Positions 13,001 through 20,366 of a DNA stretch of 64,000 nucleotides are shown here, piece after piece. The DNA comes from Saprospiraceae bacterium. GTDB lineage: Bacteria > Bacteroidota > Bacteroidia > Chitinophagales > Saprospiraceae. The stretch's first letter is position 1. The number at the start of each line of letters is the position of its first letter. Position numbers and translations under genes: made by a program. Below the pieces are notes generated by a model, which saw nothing but the letters and a program-made list of their open reading frames with translations, did no database searches and was not told the origin of the DNA. The stretch covers positions 62,001 through 126,000 of the forward strand of contig JADKFC010000003.1 of the NCBI GenBank assembly GCA_016717655.1. The letters are read 5' to 3'.

Positions 13001-16000
13001 AAGACTGTGGATGCCCAATTGATAACAACTCACTGCAATTGCCGGCTATAACCCAGTTTTGCGGCTTGAGTGACAAAGTGGTTATTGTTGGATCTACGCC
13101 TAATCCTGCAGGAGGTACCTTTACCTGGGAATACAGTACAGATGGAAGTAATTTTACGGCTGCACCTGATCTCAATTCCGGCAAAGATTATACAACTGCA
13201 GTATTAACAGAAGGACTGCACTATTTCAGAAGAAATTATGCTATTACAGGTGCCTATACATGTGAGAAAGTAACAGAATTGGTTCAGATTGAAGTAAAAT
13301 CAAAACCAGTTGTTGCTGCAGTTAACAACAATGGCCCACTTTGCGAGGGTAATACCCTGGTATTACAAATTGCCCCAGTTGCAGGCGCAAGTTATACCTG
13401 GATTTCTCCTGCGGGTAGCAACATTGGTACAGGTGCTTCATATACTTTGAACAATGCTCAAACATCTGATGCAGGCAATTATGGTGTACAAATTGAAGCC
13501 AATGGATGTAAAAGCGATATTAGTTATACGCAAGTAAATGTGAATATTAAGCCGGTAATTACCGACATACAAAATAACGGTCCACTTTGTGAGGGAGGTC
13601 AGATTGAATTGACTGCTACTGCAACAGCGGGTGTAAGCTATCAATGGACAGGTCCTGCCTTTAACTCGGTGATTGATAATCCTGTTTTGGCGAATGTAAC
13701 CAAGGCGATGGAAGGCAGCTACACCCTTGTGGTAAATTTAAATGGTTGTGCCAGTGATCCGGGATCAACGACAGTAGCGATAATCAACAGACCCATTAAA
13801 CCCATTGTCAGCAGTAATAGCCCTATTTGCGAAGGAGATGATGTCAACCTGTTTACCGATGCGGTATCAGGAGCCACTTATGAATGGAAGGGACCAGATG
13901 GTTGGGTATCGGGTGATCAAAATCCGGTTAGAACCAGTGCCACCCAGCTCATGAGTGGGATTTATACTACCCAGCTTATTGCAAACGGTTGCCAGAGTGA
14001 AATTGCTCAGATCGAAGTCAGGGTTGAAAACTGTAATTGCCCTATTGAAAACAATAGCATTACAGATCCAAACATTTCTTCATTTTGCGAAGGTCAGGTG
14101 AGTCAGCTGTTGACAGGAAGTGATGCTGTACCTAATGACGGTGAATACCTTTGGTTGTACAGCAATGACAATGTAATATTTAAGGCAGCTGGAGGAACCA
14201 ATACAGATAGGGACTACCTGGTTTCTAATTTGCCAGTAGGTGACCATTATTTCAGAAGACAGTTTACTACCACTTCTGGTATTGTATGTACCGAAGTGAC
14301 CAATACACTGCATCTGATCGTTAATCCAAATCCTGATGCACCTATTGTAAGCAACAATGGTCCGGTTTGCCCAGGTGAGGATGTAGAAATTACCGCATCA
14401 CCAATCTCAGGTGCCACTTATCAATGGCAGGGTCCAGGAGGGTTTGTTTCTAATAATTCCACTGTAACCTTACCGAAAGTAGATGCAGCTGATGCGGGTC
14501 AATACATAATTTGGGCCACCGTCAATGGCTGCCAGTCGGCTCCGGCTAATACTACAGTAGAATTGAAAGATGTACCTGAAGCCCTTAACATCAATTCAAA
14601 TGGAATTGCCTGTTGGGGAGAAAATATTGAACTATCAGTTGAAGAAATAACTGGTGCCACATATTATTGGACGGGTCCAAACGGCTTTGTATCAAATGAT
14701 CAAAAACCTGTAATTACAAACATCAATGCTGCTGATGGAGGTGACTATAGCGTATATCTGGTACTGGATGGCTGCCAGGGTGAACCTGCATCTATTAAAG
14801 TCAATACAAAAGATTGTTCTTGTGTAATCAATAACAACTCTGTTATTATGCCGGGCAACAATGACTTTTGTGAAAAAGTAGAGAATATAGTATTAGATGG
14901 TCCACCAGCCAACCCGACAGGTGGCCAATATGAATGGCAATACAGTTTGAATGGAGGTAACTTTAACCAGGCTAATGGCAATTCCAATATGGAAGACTAT
15001 ACCATAGTATCATTGGGTGAAGGTAACCATGCATTCAGGAGAATCTATTCTACTGTAGGTCAAAATGCTTGTAGTGATACCAGTAATTGGGTAGAATTTT
15101 TGGTAAGACCTAATCCTGCAGTAGCCAATATTTCTGTATCAGGAGGCATTTGTGAAGGAGAGACCTTGAGCCTGAATGCAACATCCGTTGCTGGTGCAGT
15201 ATATAGCTGGACCGGACCTAATCAGTTTAGTTCCAATCTACAGAATCCAGTAATTGTTAATCCGGAACCGCTGGCATCCGGCACCTATACTTTGGTAGTG
15301 CAGATACCTGGATGTACGGCTAAACAAGCAACAGAAAATGTAGTTGTTAAACCTAGACCTGAATCACCTCAAATAGTAGATGCAATTACTGTATGTGAAG
15401 GTGAAGACATTGAAATAGTACCAACACAGCTGGCTGGAGCCATTTATAATTGGCAAGGACCGAATAACTACTCATCTACTACCAAGGATCTATTGATCAG
15501 TGGAATAGGTATCAATCAGGGTGGTAGTTACAATGTGGTTGTAAATCTGAATGGTTGTTTGAGTACAGCAGAAGTAGTTGATGTTACTGTCAACGCCAAA
15601 CCTCAGCCTCCGGTTGTTCAGACCAACAACATACTTTGTGAAGGGGATTCACTATTGTTTAACTCTAATGCAACTGCAGGAGACAACATCGCCTGGACCG
15701 GCCCCAATGGCTGGACATCTAATGTGTTTGATCCATCTTTTGCAACTGTTGGTGTTTTACAGTCTGGGACCTATACAGCAAAAATCACTAGAAATGGTTG
15801 TGTGAGTGATGAGTATAATATTGACATTATCGTCAATGCCAAACCTGCAGCTCCTGCGATCAGCAACAATGGTCCAGTATGCGAAGGAAAAGAATTGGTG
15901 TTAAGCGCAACCAACCTTGCCGGTGTTACTTTCTTGTGGACGGGTCCTAACGGATTTACATCCAACGATCAAAATCCTGTAATCAATGCCATTGATTCTC

Positions 16001-17148
16001 TGGGAGCTGGTCAATACAGCTTGATTGTCATTAAAAATGGATGTGAAAGTGAAGTTGCAGCCATGGATGTTGAAATTAAAAACTGTGCCTGCTACATAGA
16101 AGACAACAGCATAAGCAATCAGGGTCCAGTATTGTATTGTGATGTTACCGATAATCTGGATCTATTAGGAAACGAGGTATTGCCAGAAGGTGGAAACTAC
16201 ATCTGGCAGTATAGCACAGATAGCCTTGCTTTTAGCCAGGCAGGAGGTAGCAGTGAAACAATGCTGTACAAAACCGGAAAATTAGGAGTGGGCACTCACT
16301 ATTTTAGAAGGGTGTATACGCTGAATGAAGATTTTGTTTGTACCGACACCAGTAATGTTTTAGCCATCAGAGTGGTTTCCAATGATCCCAATTCGATTCA
16401 AATAGGCTTTGATCCAGAGCCAGCCTGTATTGGAGATACCATTCAGGTTGTCATTCAAAACCAAATGAATGGGGTCAATTACAACTGGTCGGTAGCTGAT
16501 AATGGCATGAACCTGATATCGGCCAACGGTAAAATTGCCTTATTTACTCCGGAAAAAGCTGGTGAGTATGATGTTCAAGTGCGTCAAAACATAGAAGGGT
16601 GTAGTGAATCTGATCCGGCAACTGTGAAGTTGGTGGTAATGGCCAGACCTTTTGTTTCTCTTGGCAAGGACACTACTTTCTGTGAAAAAGATGGAGATTT
16701 GGTACTTGAGCCGGGTGAAAATTATACATCTTATGAATGGAACGATGGAAGCACCGACTCCAATTTGAGGGTTTCAGAAAAAGGTTCTTATAGTGTGACC
16801 ATTACGGATGAATTTGGGTGTATCAATTCTGATGAAATCACCATTAAATCATTCTGTTGTAAGATTACCTATCCCAACATCTTTATGGTGGATCTTGGAG
16901 GAAAAAATTCAGAATTCCAGCTGGTGGATGATGGTTGTGTGATCAAGTCCACATTAAAAGTGTACGACAGATGGGGCAACAAAGTATATGAGTCAAATGA
17001 AGGGCTTGAGTCATGGGACGGCAAGTTCAATGGCAGGTATGTCGAGCAGGGGGTTTATACCTTTGTCTTTAACTATACAGCCCTTGATGAAGACGAAAAT
17101 GAGTTTGAAGAAGTGATTGCCGGCGATGTTACCGTAATAAGAAGGTAA
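4024..17148 (+). CDS. Giant Ig-repeat surface protein with type B T9SS (gliding-associated) sorting domain
   Basis: This intact gene encodes 4374 residues. ATG at 4024 gives a clear signal peptide (MIRSLTYKAVCLAICLFAVV, then a small-residue cleavage region near GQAQG, residues 23-26). Residues about 26-200 form an N-terminal domain I do not recognise. Residues about 200-435 are PKD/Ig-like, including an AGD.P...GTGSWTLGAG domain. From about 536 there are some 38 Ig-like repeats of about 80 residues with the pattern SNSPVCEGE...ATY.WTGP.GF....QNP.I..A....G.Y.L.V.VNGC.S. These are interrupted by six CxCPIxNN modules starting near residues 437, 2572, 2995, 3337, 3598 and 4021. The last 97 residues (from CCKITYPNIFMV; motifs LKVYDRWGNKVY and W.GKFNGRYV.QGVYTF) are a type B sorting domain of the gliding-motility-associated family. 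The product should be exported by T9SS and held on the surface. Adhesion is inferred, not shown. Confidence 0.96.
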   Translation: MIRSLTYKAVCLAICLFAVVRGQAQGVTGVKFQMRFDTTTCLFDCYLIITEGSATTAAQRAQFNAQYSIVTPAGSTIEVDTSYMPLVGNQTYGGITPMTWTLTNHIYAPCVQPQNDFHSIIPVLSPASFYNDLNTGDTVRLFSLRVTPVPACADDIRIFKNGIDPPSSAPCMGSGDFNNGFTVGGPAQDYRGNLPQIYPPKPKLDAEVSCGSGIHIDLSATTSSCQGPLSYQWSGPSTSTTNEDINIVSTSAAYHGNYTVTVTDAYGCSNTAVYYGENKPNAGADNSTCAGGSILLDAVTPNTGVWVQDTNNGFGASLTSTTGGNATASFNAAASGDFNFIYNTVSCSDTITISVATQEAGDPPAFEDCFSTAVVTLAAEGTGSWTLGAGSSGSVTISPLNSPTATLSGFTAPGTYFLNWNNGSCTDQVVVSVGNVCACPIDNNLINDPPITSFCGTASGILITGSTPNPGGGVYTWEYSTDGFSYTTAPGSNSARNYTTGTLTEGTYYFRRKYETTSGIICEDISNSVLIVVTGKPAAPALASNSPICEGDDLEITAEFVGGAFYNWSGPFGGSTDMNVYINEATISNGGTYTLIIDINGCQSDPATINVVIKPKPQLPDITTNAPVCTGDTIHFSTPVIAGGTYSWFGPAFSPYSTDRTPFVANASAGVAGVYYLTVEKDGCISEPNNIDILVKGLPSLPQFITNSPVCEGDTLELTAQVVTNATYTWTGPVVVPSVQNPKLSPVTSAHAGRYLLQLTVDGCESDTFGLNVQLKAKPAKPVITVDSPICEGDSLKFTSDLHTGVTYVWTTNASSTFTSSEQNPVRLNATPNMSGKYVLKTLLDGCYSDTVQVNALVKPKPAIPVLTSNGPICAGDTLTLTATVADTNIVVAWVGVTTLDSIKIHNIENATVGMTGLYTAKSILNGCESGNDSLMVTVKPNPVTPPMAYNGPLCAEDVIKLTADTVANATYAWSGPGGYISNVQNPTINNATTAMSGKYYLQITVNGCISQKDSTDVLVKPRPVVPVNASNSPVCEEDDIELTAATLAGATYAWTGPGGFISPDQNPVITNAALTDAGPYILKVTVDGCTSHADTITVTVKDKPNTPDITSNSPICAEQNLQLNTTSTGVSYTWTGPDGFTSNVQNPVITAATVAKSGEYVLVVEANGCKSDTTRYTATVKAKPIAPTLLSNSPVCENDEIQLSMVPVTGASYQWTGPNGFNSTDANPTITSAVLTDAGIYKGKVVVDGCTSDEAQLTVVVNDRPDAPTINHNSPVCEGELLTLSTPIVSGASYTWINPAGATVSGSSISINNAQLTDGGEYKLVIATNSCSSPETSITITVKAKPVLPDVSSNSPICEGEDLIFTINNSVSGTYTWLNNNDVQFSTDANATVIAASPSNSGVYKVKVEVNGCESEWSNENVTIKPTPNTPVLSYNGPICEGDNLVLTAPSLPGLVYVWQNDKGEVVGNDAVAIIPSALPVNSGTYTLNVDEAGCPATPATIDVVVNAKPQAPALVSNSPVCEGETLQLEGEVIAGANYVWTDALGTVISNSSVYSISNSQPAHTGTYFLEVEVNNCFSDRSNIDATVFAKPSLPNIQANTPLCEGETLVFSTDIIAGGSYNWTDPTGANISNNSNFNIDGVLPSMAGNYGLVVSVNGCASDQALENITIFSKTPDPVISGDAELCEGEDLVLTTPDLSGASYEWKNPFGATVSITSELRIDDMQTSGAGRYTIIQSINGCPSDEQFVDVIINEIPAKPVINNNSPICEGETLVLTVDNLAGYQLAWTGPSGNSLGNANDVTLSGAQPAQSGKYRVQASSKGCLSEVAETDVIINTKPAQPSIISNSPVCEGEAILLQTSSVANGQYIWTNPQGNVMVNQNQHTLANASLSMGGTYTLSIEVNGCISDQISTLVEVKPLPQKPIVVNNSPVCEGTDIIFSTDVVSGAVYSWTNTAGTELSTTNELTLSNASTADQGNYSLVISVDGCASEVTDVEAIVKLNPVLPIIIANTSICEGENLQLGVTNIQAGAQYTWHHPDGLQSQTGSTWTINNANINDAGTYEVIAIIDGCSSEIANATINVKANPVVDFVSDNTPLCDGGDLILSTGGTAGATFNWYFSNVQVGTGTTLTINDAGLAHSGIYEVKASWNGCDSEVKQINSIITPNPATPIILLSSPICEGEQAVFSTAVVSGATYFWYNVLNVEVSTSNSYTLSNASAADAGQYALKIVVNGCESELATSTLAVKPLPALPVIVSNSPVCEGEELTFETSAVPGVIYVWTKSGVQLGTGASLAIPNGQLTDGGTYELVATLDGCSVGPVNTVANVKAKPAIPAINNNGPLCTGEDAILSTSAIADQYVWSGVNGFTGTGNQVTITGVDIAKAGDYQLYVVVDGCQSDLATTTLEINEKPSLPVIANNSPLCSGDDLVLSSNIYIGGIYTWYDPSGTILGGSDNLTLNNIQVSQQGNYAVEVVVNGCKSDKATTTVAVKATPSQPTVNSNSPVCVGEDILLTTDVVSGATYGWSGPALYTSITQNPQITSAQLVNGGIYTLLVTVDGCTSPAATVEVRVENCACPIDNNDVQQPATTFYCGNSGSILLTGSTPTPAGGSFRWEYSIDGSNYGGASGTINQRDYQTPDLGVGLHYFRRVYYTTTGIICEESSNVLIVEVREKPIIAAPSNNGPLCEGQDLQLQIVPLAGANFSWSGPGGFTSIQQNPVINGVDLTDGGIYDVIATVNGCSSDAQTTLVEVKEKPALPQIISNSPICEGGDIELEVAAIAGATYEWTGPVTGLANQAKITLTSATTAKQGSYGVRVLVNGCYSDIATTDVVVIKKEAAPTLQTNAPLCEGETLEISTNSILNAQYQWGGPKTITDNTNAIQLNGVDLSFAGKYTLTVINNGCASLPAEIDVTIKQKPSQPQVSSNSPVCLGDPIELFATAQAGVTFDWNGPATFGSNVANPVIAVSILANAGLYTLTTELNGCESDAVQIQVVVEDCGCPIDNNSLQLPAITQFCGLSDKVVIVGSTPNPAGGTFTWEYSTDGSNFTAAPDLNSGKDYTTAVLTEGLHYFRRNYAITGAYTCEKVTELVQIEVKSKPVVAAVNNNGPLCEGNTLVLQIAPVAGASYTWISPAGSNIGTGASYTLNNAQTSDAGNYGVQIEANGCKSDISYTQVNVNIKPVITDIQNNGPLCEGGQIELTATATAGVSYQWTGPAFNSVIDNPVLANVTKAMEGSYTLVVNLNGCASDPGSTTVAIINRPIKPIVSSNSPICEGDDVNLFTDAVSGATYEWKGPDGWVSGDQNPVRTSATQLMSGIYTTQLIANGCQSEIAQIEVRVENCNCPIENNSITDPNISSFCEGQVSQLLTGSDAVPNDGEYLWLYSNDNVIFKAAGGTNTDRDYLVSNLPVGDHYFRRQFTTTSGIVCTEVTNTLHLIVNPNPDAPIVSNNGPVCPGEDVEITASPISGATYQWQGPGGFVSNNSTVTLPKVDAADAGQYIIWATVNGCQSAPANTTVELKDVPEALNINSNGIACWGENIELSVEEITGATYYWTGPNGFVSNDQKPVITNINAADGGDYSVYLVLDGCQGEPASIKVNTKDCSCVINNNSVIMPGNNDFCEKVENIVLDGPPANPTGGQYEWQYSLNGGNFNQANGNSNMEDYTIVSLGEGNHAFRRIYSTVGQNACSDTSNWVEFLVRPNPAVANISVSGGICEGETLSLNATSVAGAVYSWTGPNQFSSNLQNPVIVNPEPLASGTYTLVVQIPGCTAKQATENVVVKPRPESPQIVDAITVCEGEDIEIVPTQLAGAIYNWQGPNNYSSTTKDLLISGIGINQGGSYNVVVNLNGCLSTAEVVDVTVNAKPQPPVVQTNNILCEGDSLLFNSNATAGDNIAWTGPNGWTSNVFDPSFATVGVLQSGTYTAKITRNGCVSDEYNIDIIVNAKPAAPAISNNGPVCEGKELVLSATNLAGVTFLWTGPNGFTSNDQNPVINAIDSLGAGQYSLIVIKNGCESEVAAMDVEIKNCACYIEDNSISNQGPVLYCDVTDNLDLLGNEVLPEGGNYIWQYSTDSLAFSQAGGSSETMLYKTGKLGVGTHYFRRVYTLNEDFVCTDTSNVLAIRVVSNDPNSIQIGFDPEPACIGDTIQVVIQNQMNGVNYNWSVADNGMNLISANGKIALFTPEKAGEYDVQVRQNIEGCSESDPATVKLVVMARPFVSLGKDTTFCEKDGDLVLEPGENYTSYEWNDGSTDSNLRVSEKGSYSVTITDEFGCINSDEITIKSFCCKITYPNIFMVDLGGKNSEFQLVDDGCVIKSTLKVYDRWGNKVYESNEGLESWDGKFNGRYVEQGVYTFVFNYTALDEDENEFEEVIAGDVTVIRR
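5332..16377 (+). repeat. Six CxCPIxNN / YFRR punctuation modules within the giant protein
   Basis: Each module is about 97 residues and starts with C.CPI.NN or a variant, followed by FC......L.GS.P.P.GG.Y.WEYS.DG, then L..G.HYFRR.Y....G..C...SN. Copies lie at about 5332-5625, 11737-12027, 13006-13299, 14032-14325, 14815-15108 and 16084-16377. The spacing between the modules falls toward the C-terminus. I do not recognise a named family; the fold is probably Ig-like. Confidence 0.8.
5631..16080 (+). repeat. About 38 cysteine-paired Ig-like repeats
   Basis: I counted 38 units by eye, each with a cysteine in the first strand (SP.CEGE or variants) and a second in the last strand (NGC.S), plus a central Y.W core. 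Unit length is about 80 residues. Twenty-five units lie between the first and second CxCPIxNN modules, then 4, 3, 2 and 4 between later modules. Units are diverged at DNA level, so the expansion is old. Confidence 0.9.
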
Positions 17149-17236
17149 AATTTAGGGTATAAGCTCATTTTATTTGTCTATTATATTACAAAACAGTGAA
17201 ACCAATGGGTTTTGCTCAAAAAATATTTGAATGAGC

Positions 17237-17260
17237 GTTTGGGGGATTTATCCCCCAAAC
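17237..17260 (+). terminator. Perfect G/C-rich hairpin between the second and third genes
   Basis: A 10-base perfect stem (GTTTGGGGGA / TCCCCCAAAC) closes a 4-base loop (TTTA), 89 bases after the stop at 17148. No long T-run follows. It is likely a terminator or a 5'-leader structure for the next gene. It falls inside an open N-terminal extension (ATG at 17231), which argues against that upstream start. Confidence 0.55.
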
Positions 17261-17356
17261 CTTTATAAAGAAAAGATTTGTTCGATTTCACCAGACACAT
17301 GGGGAAGTACTAAAACCAAAAACTTACACGGCACAATTGGTTTTAACGGGTTGAAT

Positions 17357-19693
17357 ATGAGCAAACAGACAGGATTTATACAAAAAGTTATCGCACATAG
17401 CATTGCTATTGTGTGCTATATCTTTTTTGTTACTGCTGTCAACAGTCAGAATCCCATTGCGGGAAATCAAGGCTTTTTGGTTCTTACCGAAGCCAATTTT
17501 ACATCAACGGATGCCTATGCCATTCATGGCCCTGTTCTAGTGGGTGGAAACTTCATTGTAAATAAGGCTACATGGTCAACAGGCGAAATCATGAAGACAG
17601 ACAATGGCAGTTATATTTTTCCGGGTGATGGAACCGTAAAGACGGGTTTGCTGGTAAATGGAAGCATAACCTGGACTTCAGGTCAGGTATCAGTACAAAA
17701 CAACAGTTATGTGCATATTGGCAATAGTGCAGGTTCTGCGAGTTCAGATAATTCTAACAGCGGACCAACACACACATATGCGAGCGCCGGTAACTACAGT
17801 ACAAACCCAAGAATTACGAGTACTATTGATCAAACACCAAGCCCGGCCGTATTTCAAACCTCTCCTTTTGATGTGACCACTCTTTTCGACACTTATAGGA
17901 ACTATGCCTTTGGAATGTCGAATTGTACCAATAATGTTCAATTACAAACCAACACAGGTGTGAACATTTCCGGGAATACGGTTTCCAGTCCGCAGGCTGT
18001 TTATGTGAATACCCTTGCAGTAGGGGTTAACCATTTAAAGCTAACTACAGCTTCTTTGGCGAATATTTCGGGTATTGTGTTTCAAGGTGCAGGCATTCCA
18101 AGTCCCACTAAAACACTAGTGGTAACCATAGTGCCAACGGCAAACTTTACCTGGAATCTACCATGGACAAGTGGAGTATCATCGACAGAAAGTCCATATA
18201 TGATGTGGAATTTTTCAGGGGGTACTACCTACACGCTAACCCTAGCACAGTCTAATGCCTTTTATGGAACCTTGTTTGCCCCTAACTTTAATGTGGTAAA
18301 GAATGACTACAGCAATATTCACGGAGCTGTCATTTGTAAAAATCTTACAATGTCAACCGGTAGTGTTCTTTATTATCCATTTGATGCCAATGTCCCAAAA
18401 TGTTGTACCAATGTTACAACTGCAGGTGCTATATCGGGAGATCAAACTGATCTTTGCGGATATGATCCTACCGCTACCATCAATACGACCAGTGCATCTG
18501 GGGGCACCGGAACACTGGAATACCGATGGGATAGAAGTACCAATGGTGGTGGTAGTTGGAGTGAAATACCTACCGCCACAGCCACAACTTTTAATCAAAG
18601 TGCTATTAATACCACAACCTTATTGCGTAGAAAGGCAAGGAGACGAGGCTGCGATGTATTTTTAAATACGAATACAGTAACAAAGACCGTAACGCCCATC
18701 AGTGTAAGCATTAGTGGAAACACAAGTGTGTGTCCTGGAGGTAGTTCAACCTTAACGGCCTCGAGCGCAGGAACAGGAGGAAGCTATTTATGGAGTACAG
18801 GTGCTACAACACAAAGTGTGACCATTACACCCGGTGCAAGTTCAAGCTATACAGTTACCGTTACTCAATCAAATGGATGCTCAAATACAGCAGCTATTAC
18901 CGTTAGTGAAGTACCATGTACAGGAACATCTTGTTTCATCAGTACCAATAGTGTTTACGTAACGAGTGACTACACCCTATCCTATACACTGGATCCCGTT
19001 AATAACTCCATTCGTTTTAGAACCACCTTATCAAAAAATTATGTGGATAACACCTATGGCGTCAACACTGTGGGTTGGGGTACAGGACACAATTTTAGCG
19101 ATTTAACAGGCTCCGACGCCATCACTATGGCGGTTTATGATGCTGCCAATGTTAAAAAGTTGGAATTTAAACTCGACTATTTGTCAGCAAGCGGAGCGGT
19201 TGCATCCGGCTACAAATCATTGGGTGTAAGTGGAGGTGATGGAAGTATGATATTGGGAAGCGCAAGTGATATTATATCAACTACAACTTCAATGGATGTC
19301 AACTTTAATACCTACAACTATGTGTTGACAACTGATTCACCTGAAACAGATAACAATTATGCCTCTGATCCCATTTATCCCAATTGGATATTCGATGTTT
19401 GGTACGATGTAGAAATTAAATTATCGGCCATAGGTGCAGCGGGTTTTGGGAGGGTAGCAGTGTCAACAGTACATGCAAGTCCTGCCAAAATAGGAGCAAC
19501 CGATGAGCCGGTTAATGGAATTACCTGTTGTGATTTTTTTGAACCTACCATGTATGGACCTACCACATTTTGTGCTGAAGGCGATGAGACCCTTGAAATT
19601 GGTGTAGACCATATTAATTGCACATACTTATGGAGCACAGGAGAAACCACACAATTTATTGATGCTGCCAAAGGCAACACTACTTTTTTGTGA
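17357..19693 (+). CDS. Choice-of-anchor A surface protein, N-terminal part of a frameshifted giant gene
   Basis: I chose ATG 17357 (MSKQTGFIQKVIAHS...) because it puts a typical signal peptide directly before QNPIAGNQGF. The longer in-frame start at 17231 would add 42 residues that bury the signal peptide and run over a hairpin. Residues about 30-350 are a choice-of-anchor A domain (GNQGF...T..NFTS...IHGPVLVGGN; later MMWNFSGGTTYTLTL...GTLFAPN). A block with the motif RRKARRRGCD follows, shared with the next two giant genes. An Ig-like domain (LWSTGATTQS) follows. Then comes the first copy of an unrecognised domain of about 200 residues (C..S..., LD.LSA, IYPNWIFDVWYDVEIKLSA). The frame breaks in a T run at 19684-19689. 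One added T continues it into the frame ending at 25593. Confidence 0.9.
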   Translation: MSKQTGFIQKVIAHSIAIVCYIFFVTAVNSQNPIAGNQGFLVLTEANFTSTDAYAIHGPVLVGGNFIVNKATWSTGEIMKTDNGSYIFPGDGTVKTGLLVNGSITWTSGQVSVQNNSYVHIGNSAGSASSDNSNSGPTHTYASAGNYSTNPRITSTIDQTPSPAVFQTSPFDVTTLFDTYRNYAFGMSNCTNNVQLQTNTGVNISGNTVSSPQAVYVNTLAVGVNHLKLTTASLANISGIVFQGAGIPSPTKTLVVTIVPTANFTWNLPWTSGVSSTESPYMMWNFSGGTTYTLTLAQSNAFYGTLFAPNFNVVKNDYSNIHGAVICKNLTMSTGSVLYYPFDANVPKCCTNVTTAGAISGDQTDLCGYDPTATINTTSASGGTGTLEYRWDRSTNGGGSWSEIPTATATTFNQSAINTTTLLRRKARRRGCDVFLNTNTVTKTVTPISVSISGNTSVCPGGSSTLTASSAGTGGSYLWSTGATTQSVTITPGASSSYTVTVTQSNGCSNTAAITVSEVPCTGTSCFISTNSVYVTSDYTLSYTLDPVNNSIRFRTTLSKNYVDNTYGVNTVGWGTGHNFSDLTGSDAITMAVYDAANVKKLEFKLDYLSASGAVASGYKSLGVSGGDGSMILGSASDIISTTTSMDVNFNTYNYVLTTDSPETDNNYASDPIYPNWIFDVWYDVEIKLSAIGAAGFGRVAVSTVHASPAKIGATDEPVNGITCCDFFEPTMYGPTTFCAEGDETLEIGVDHINCTYLWSTGETTQFIDAAKGNTTFL

Positions 19694-20366
19694 CTGTGAC
19701 CAATAGTGAAGGTTGTTCCAAAGTATTATCTAAAACCATGTCTGTAAAAACATGTTTAGGTCAGTCTTGTTTTAATGGTTCCAATGATATTACTTCAAGG
19801 GCAAATTGGTCTATAGTTTATGGAACAGACCCGGCAGATGATTATGTCAATATTCGGGTGTCATTACCTAAAAACCTGGTAGATAATACGTATGGCGGAA
19901 ACGCAATAGGTTGGCCATCCGGCCATACATTCAGCAACCTGACAGGGGCAGAATTTTTAACTATGTCATTGTTTGATACCAGTGGGGTCAAACAAATGGA
20001 ATTAAAATTGGATTATCTCAGCGCAGATGCATCTGCGCCATCAGGCTATAGCTCTCTGGGGGTGCTGGGAGGAGAAGGATCAATGTTGGTTGGAAATGCT
20101 TCAGATGTAATAGATGTTCAAACTTCATTGGATGTCAATTTTAATGATTATGGTTATGTATTAACATCCAATTCTCCCGCTACCAATTCATCTTATGATA
20201 TCAATGCTATTTATCCTAACTGGATTTACGATGTATGGTACGAAGTCAATGTTAAATTATCTGCTTTTGGTGCTGCTGGTTTTGGAAGTGTGGCAATTCC
20301 TAATTATGAAACAAGTCCTTCTAAATTTGGAAGCAGTTATTATGCAGTTACTGAAGGACCGTGTTG
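18929..20366 (+). repeat. Tandem duplication of an unrecognised ~200-residue domain
   Basis: Copy 1 spans about 18929-19530 and copy 2 about 19763-20366. They share SCF..., LPKN/LSKN.VDNTYG.N.(I/V)GW.(S/T)GH.FS.LTG, (L/K)ELKLDYLSA, GY.SLGV.GG.GSM..G.ASD, SLDVNF(N).Y.YVLT, IYPNWI(Y/F)DVWY.V..KLSA.GAAGFG and S(P).K.G, then a CC pair. An Ig-like domain with LWSTGETTQ separates them. The first frameshift of this gene lies between the copies. The conserved hydrophobic pattern suggests a beta-rich domain; function unknown. Confidence 0.85.
19684..19689 (+). other. Frameshift site: one missing T
   Basis: A run of six T is followed by G. Seven T would give NTTFFVTVTNSEGC, the expected last strand of an Ig-like domain, instead of GNTTFL and a stop. 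Together with the second site at 25495-25498, single-base additions make 17357-33107 a whole number of codons. Confidence 0.85.

Noticed and set aside
17163..17236. Long-range pairing GCTCATT (17163-17169) with AATGAGC (17230-17236)
   Set aside because: Only 7 bases with a 60-base gap in AT-rich DNA; expected by chance.
17231..17356. Upstream ATG extension of the third gene
   Set aside because: It adds 42 residues without signal-peptide character and runs over a perfect hairpin. ATG 17357 gives a normal signal peptide.
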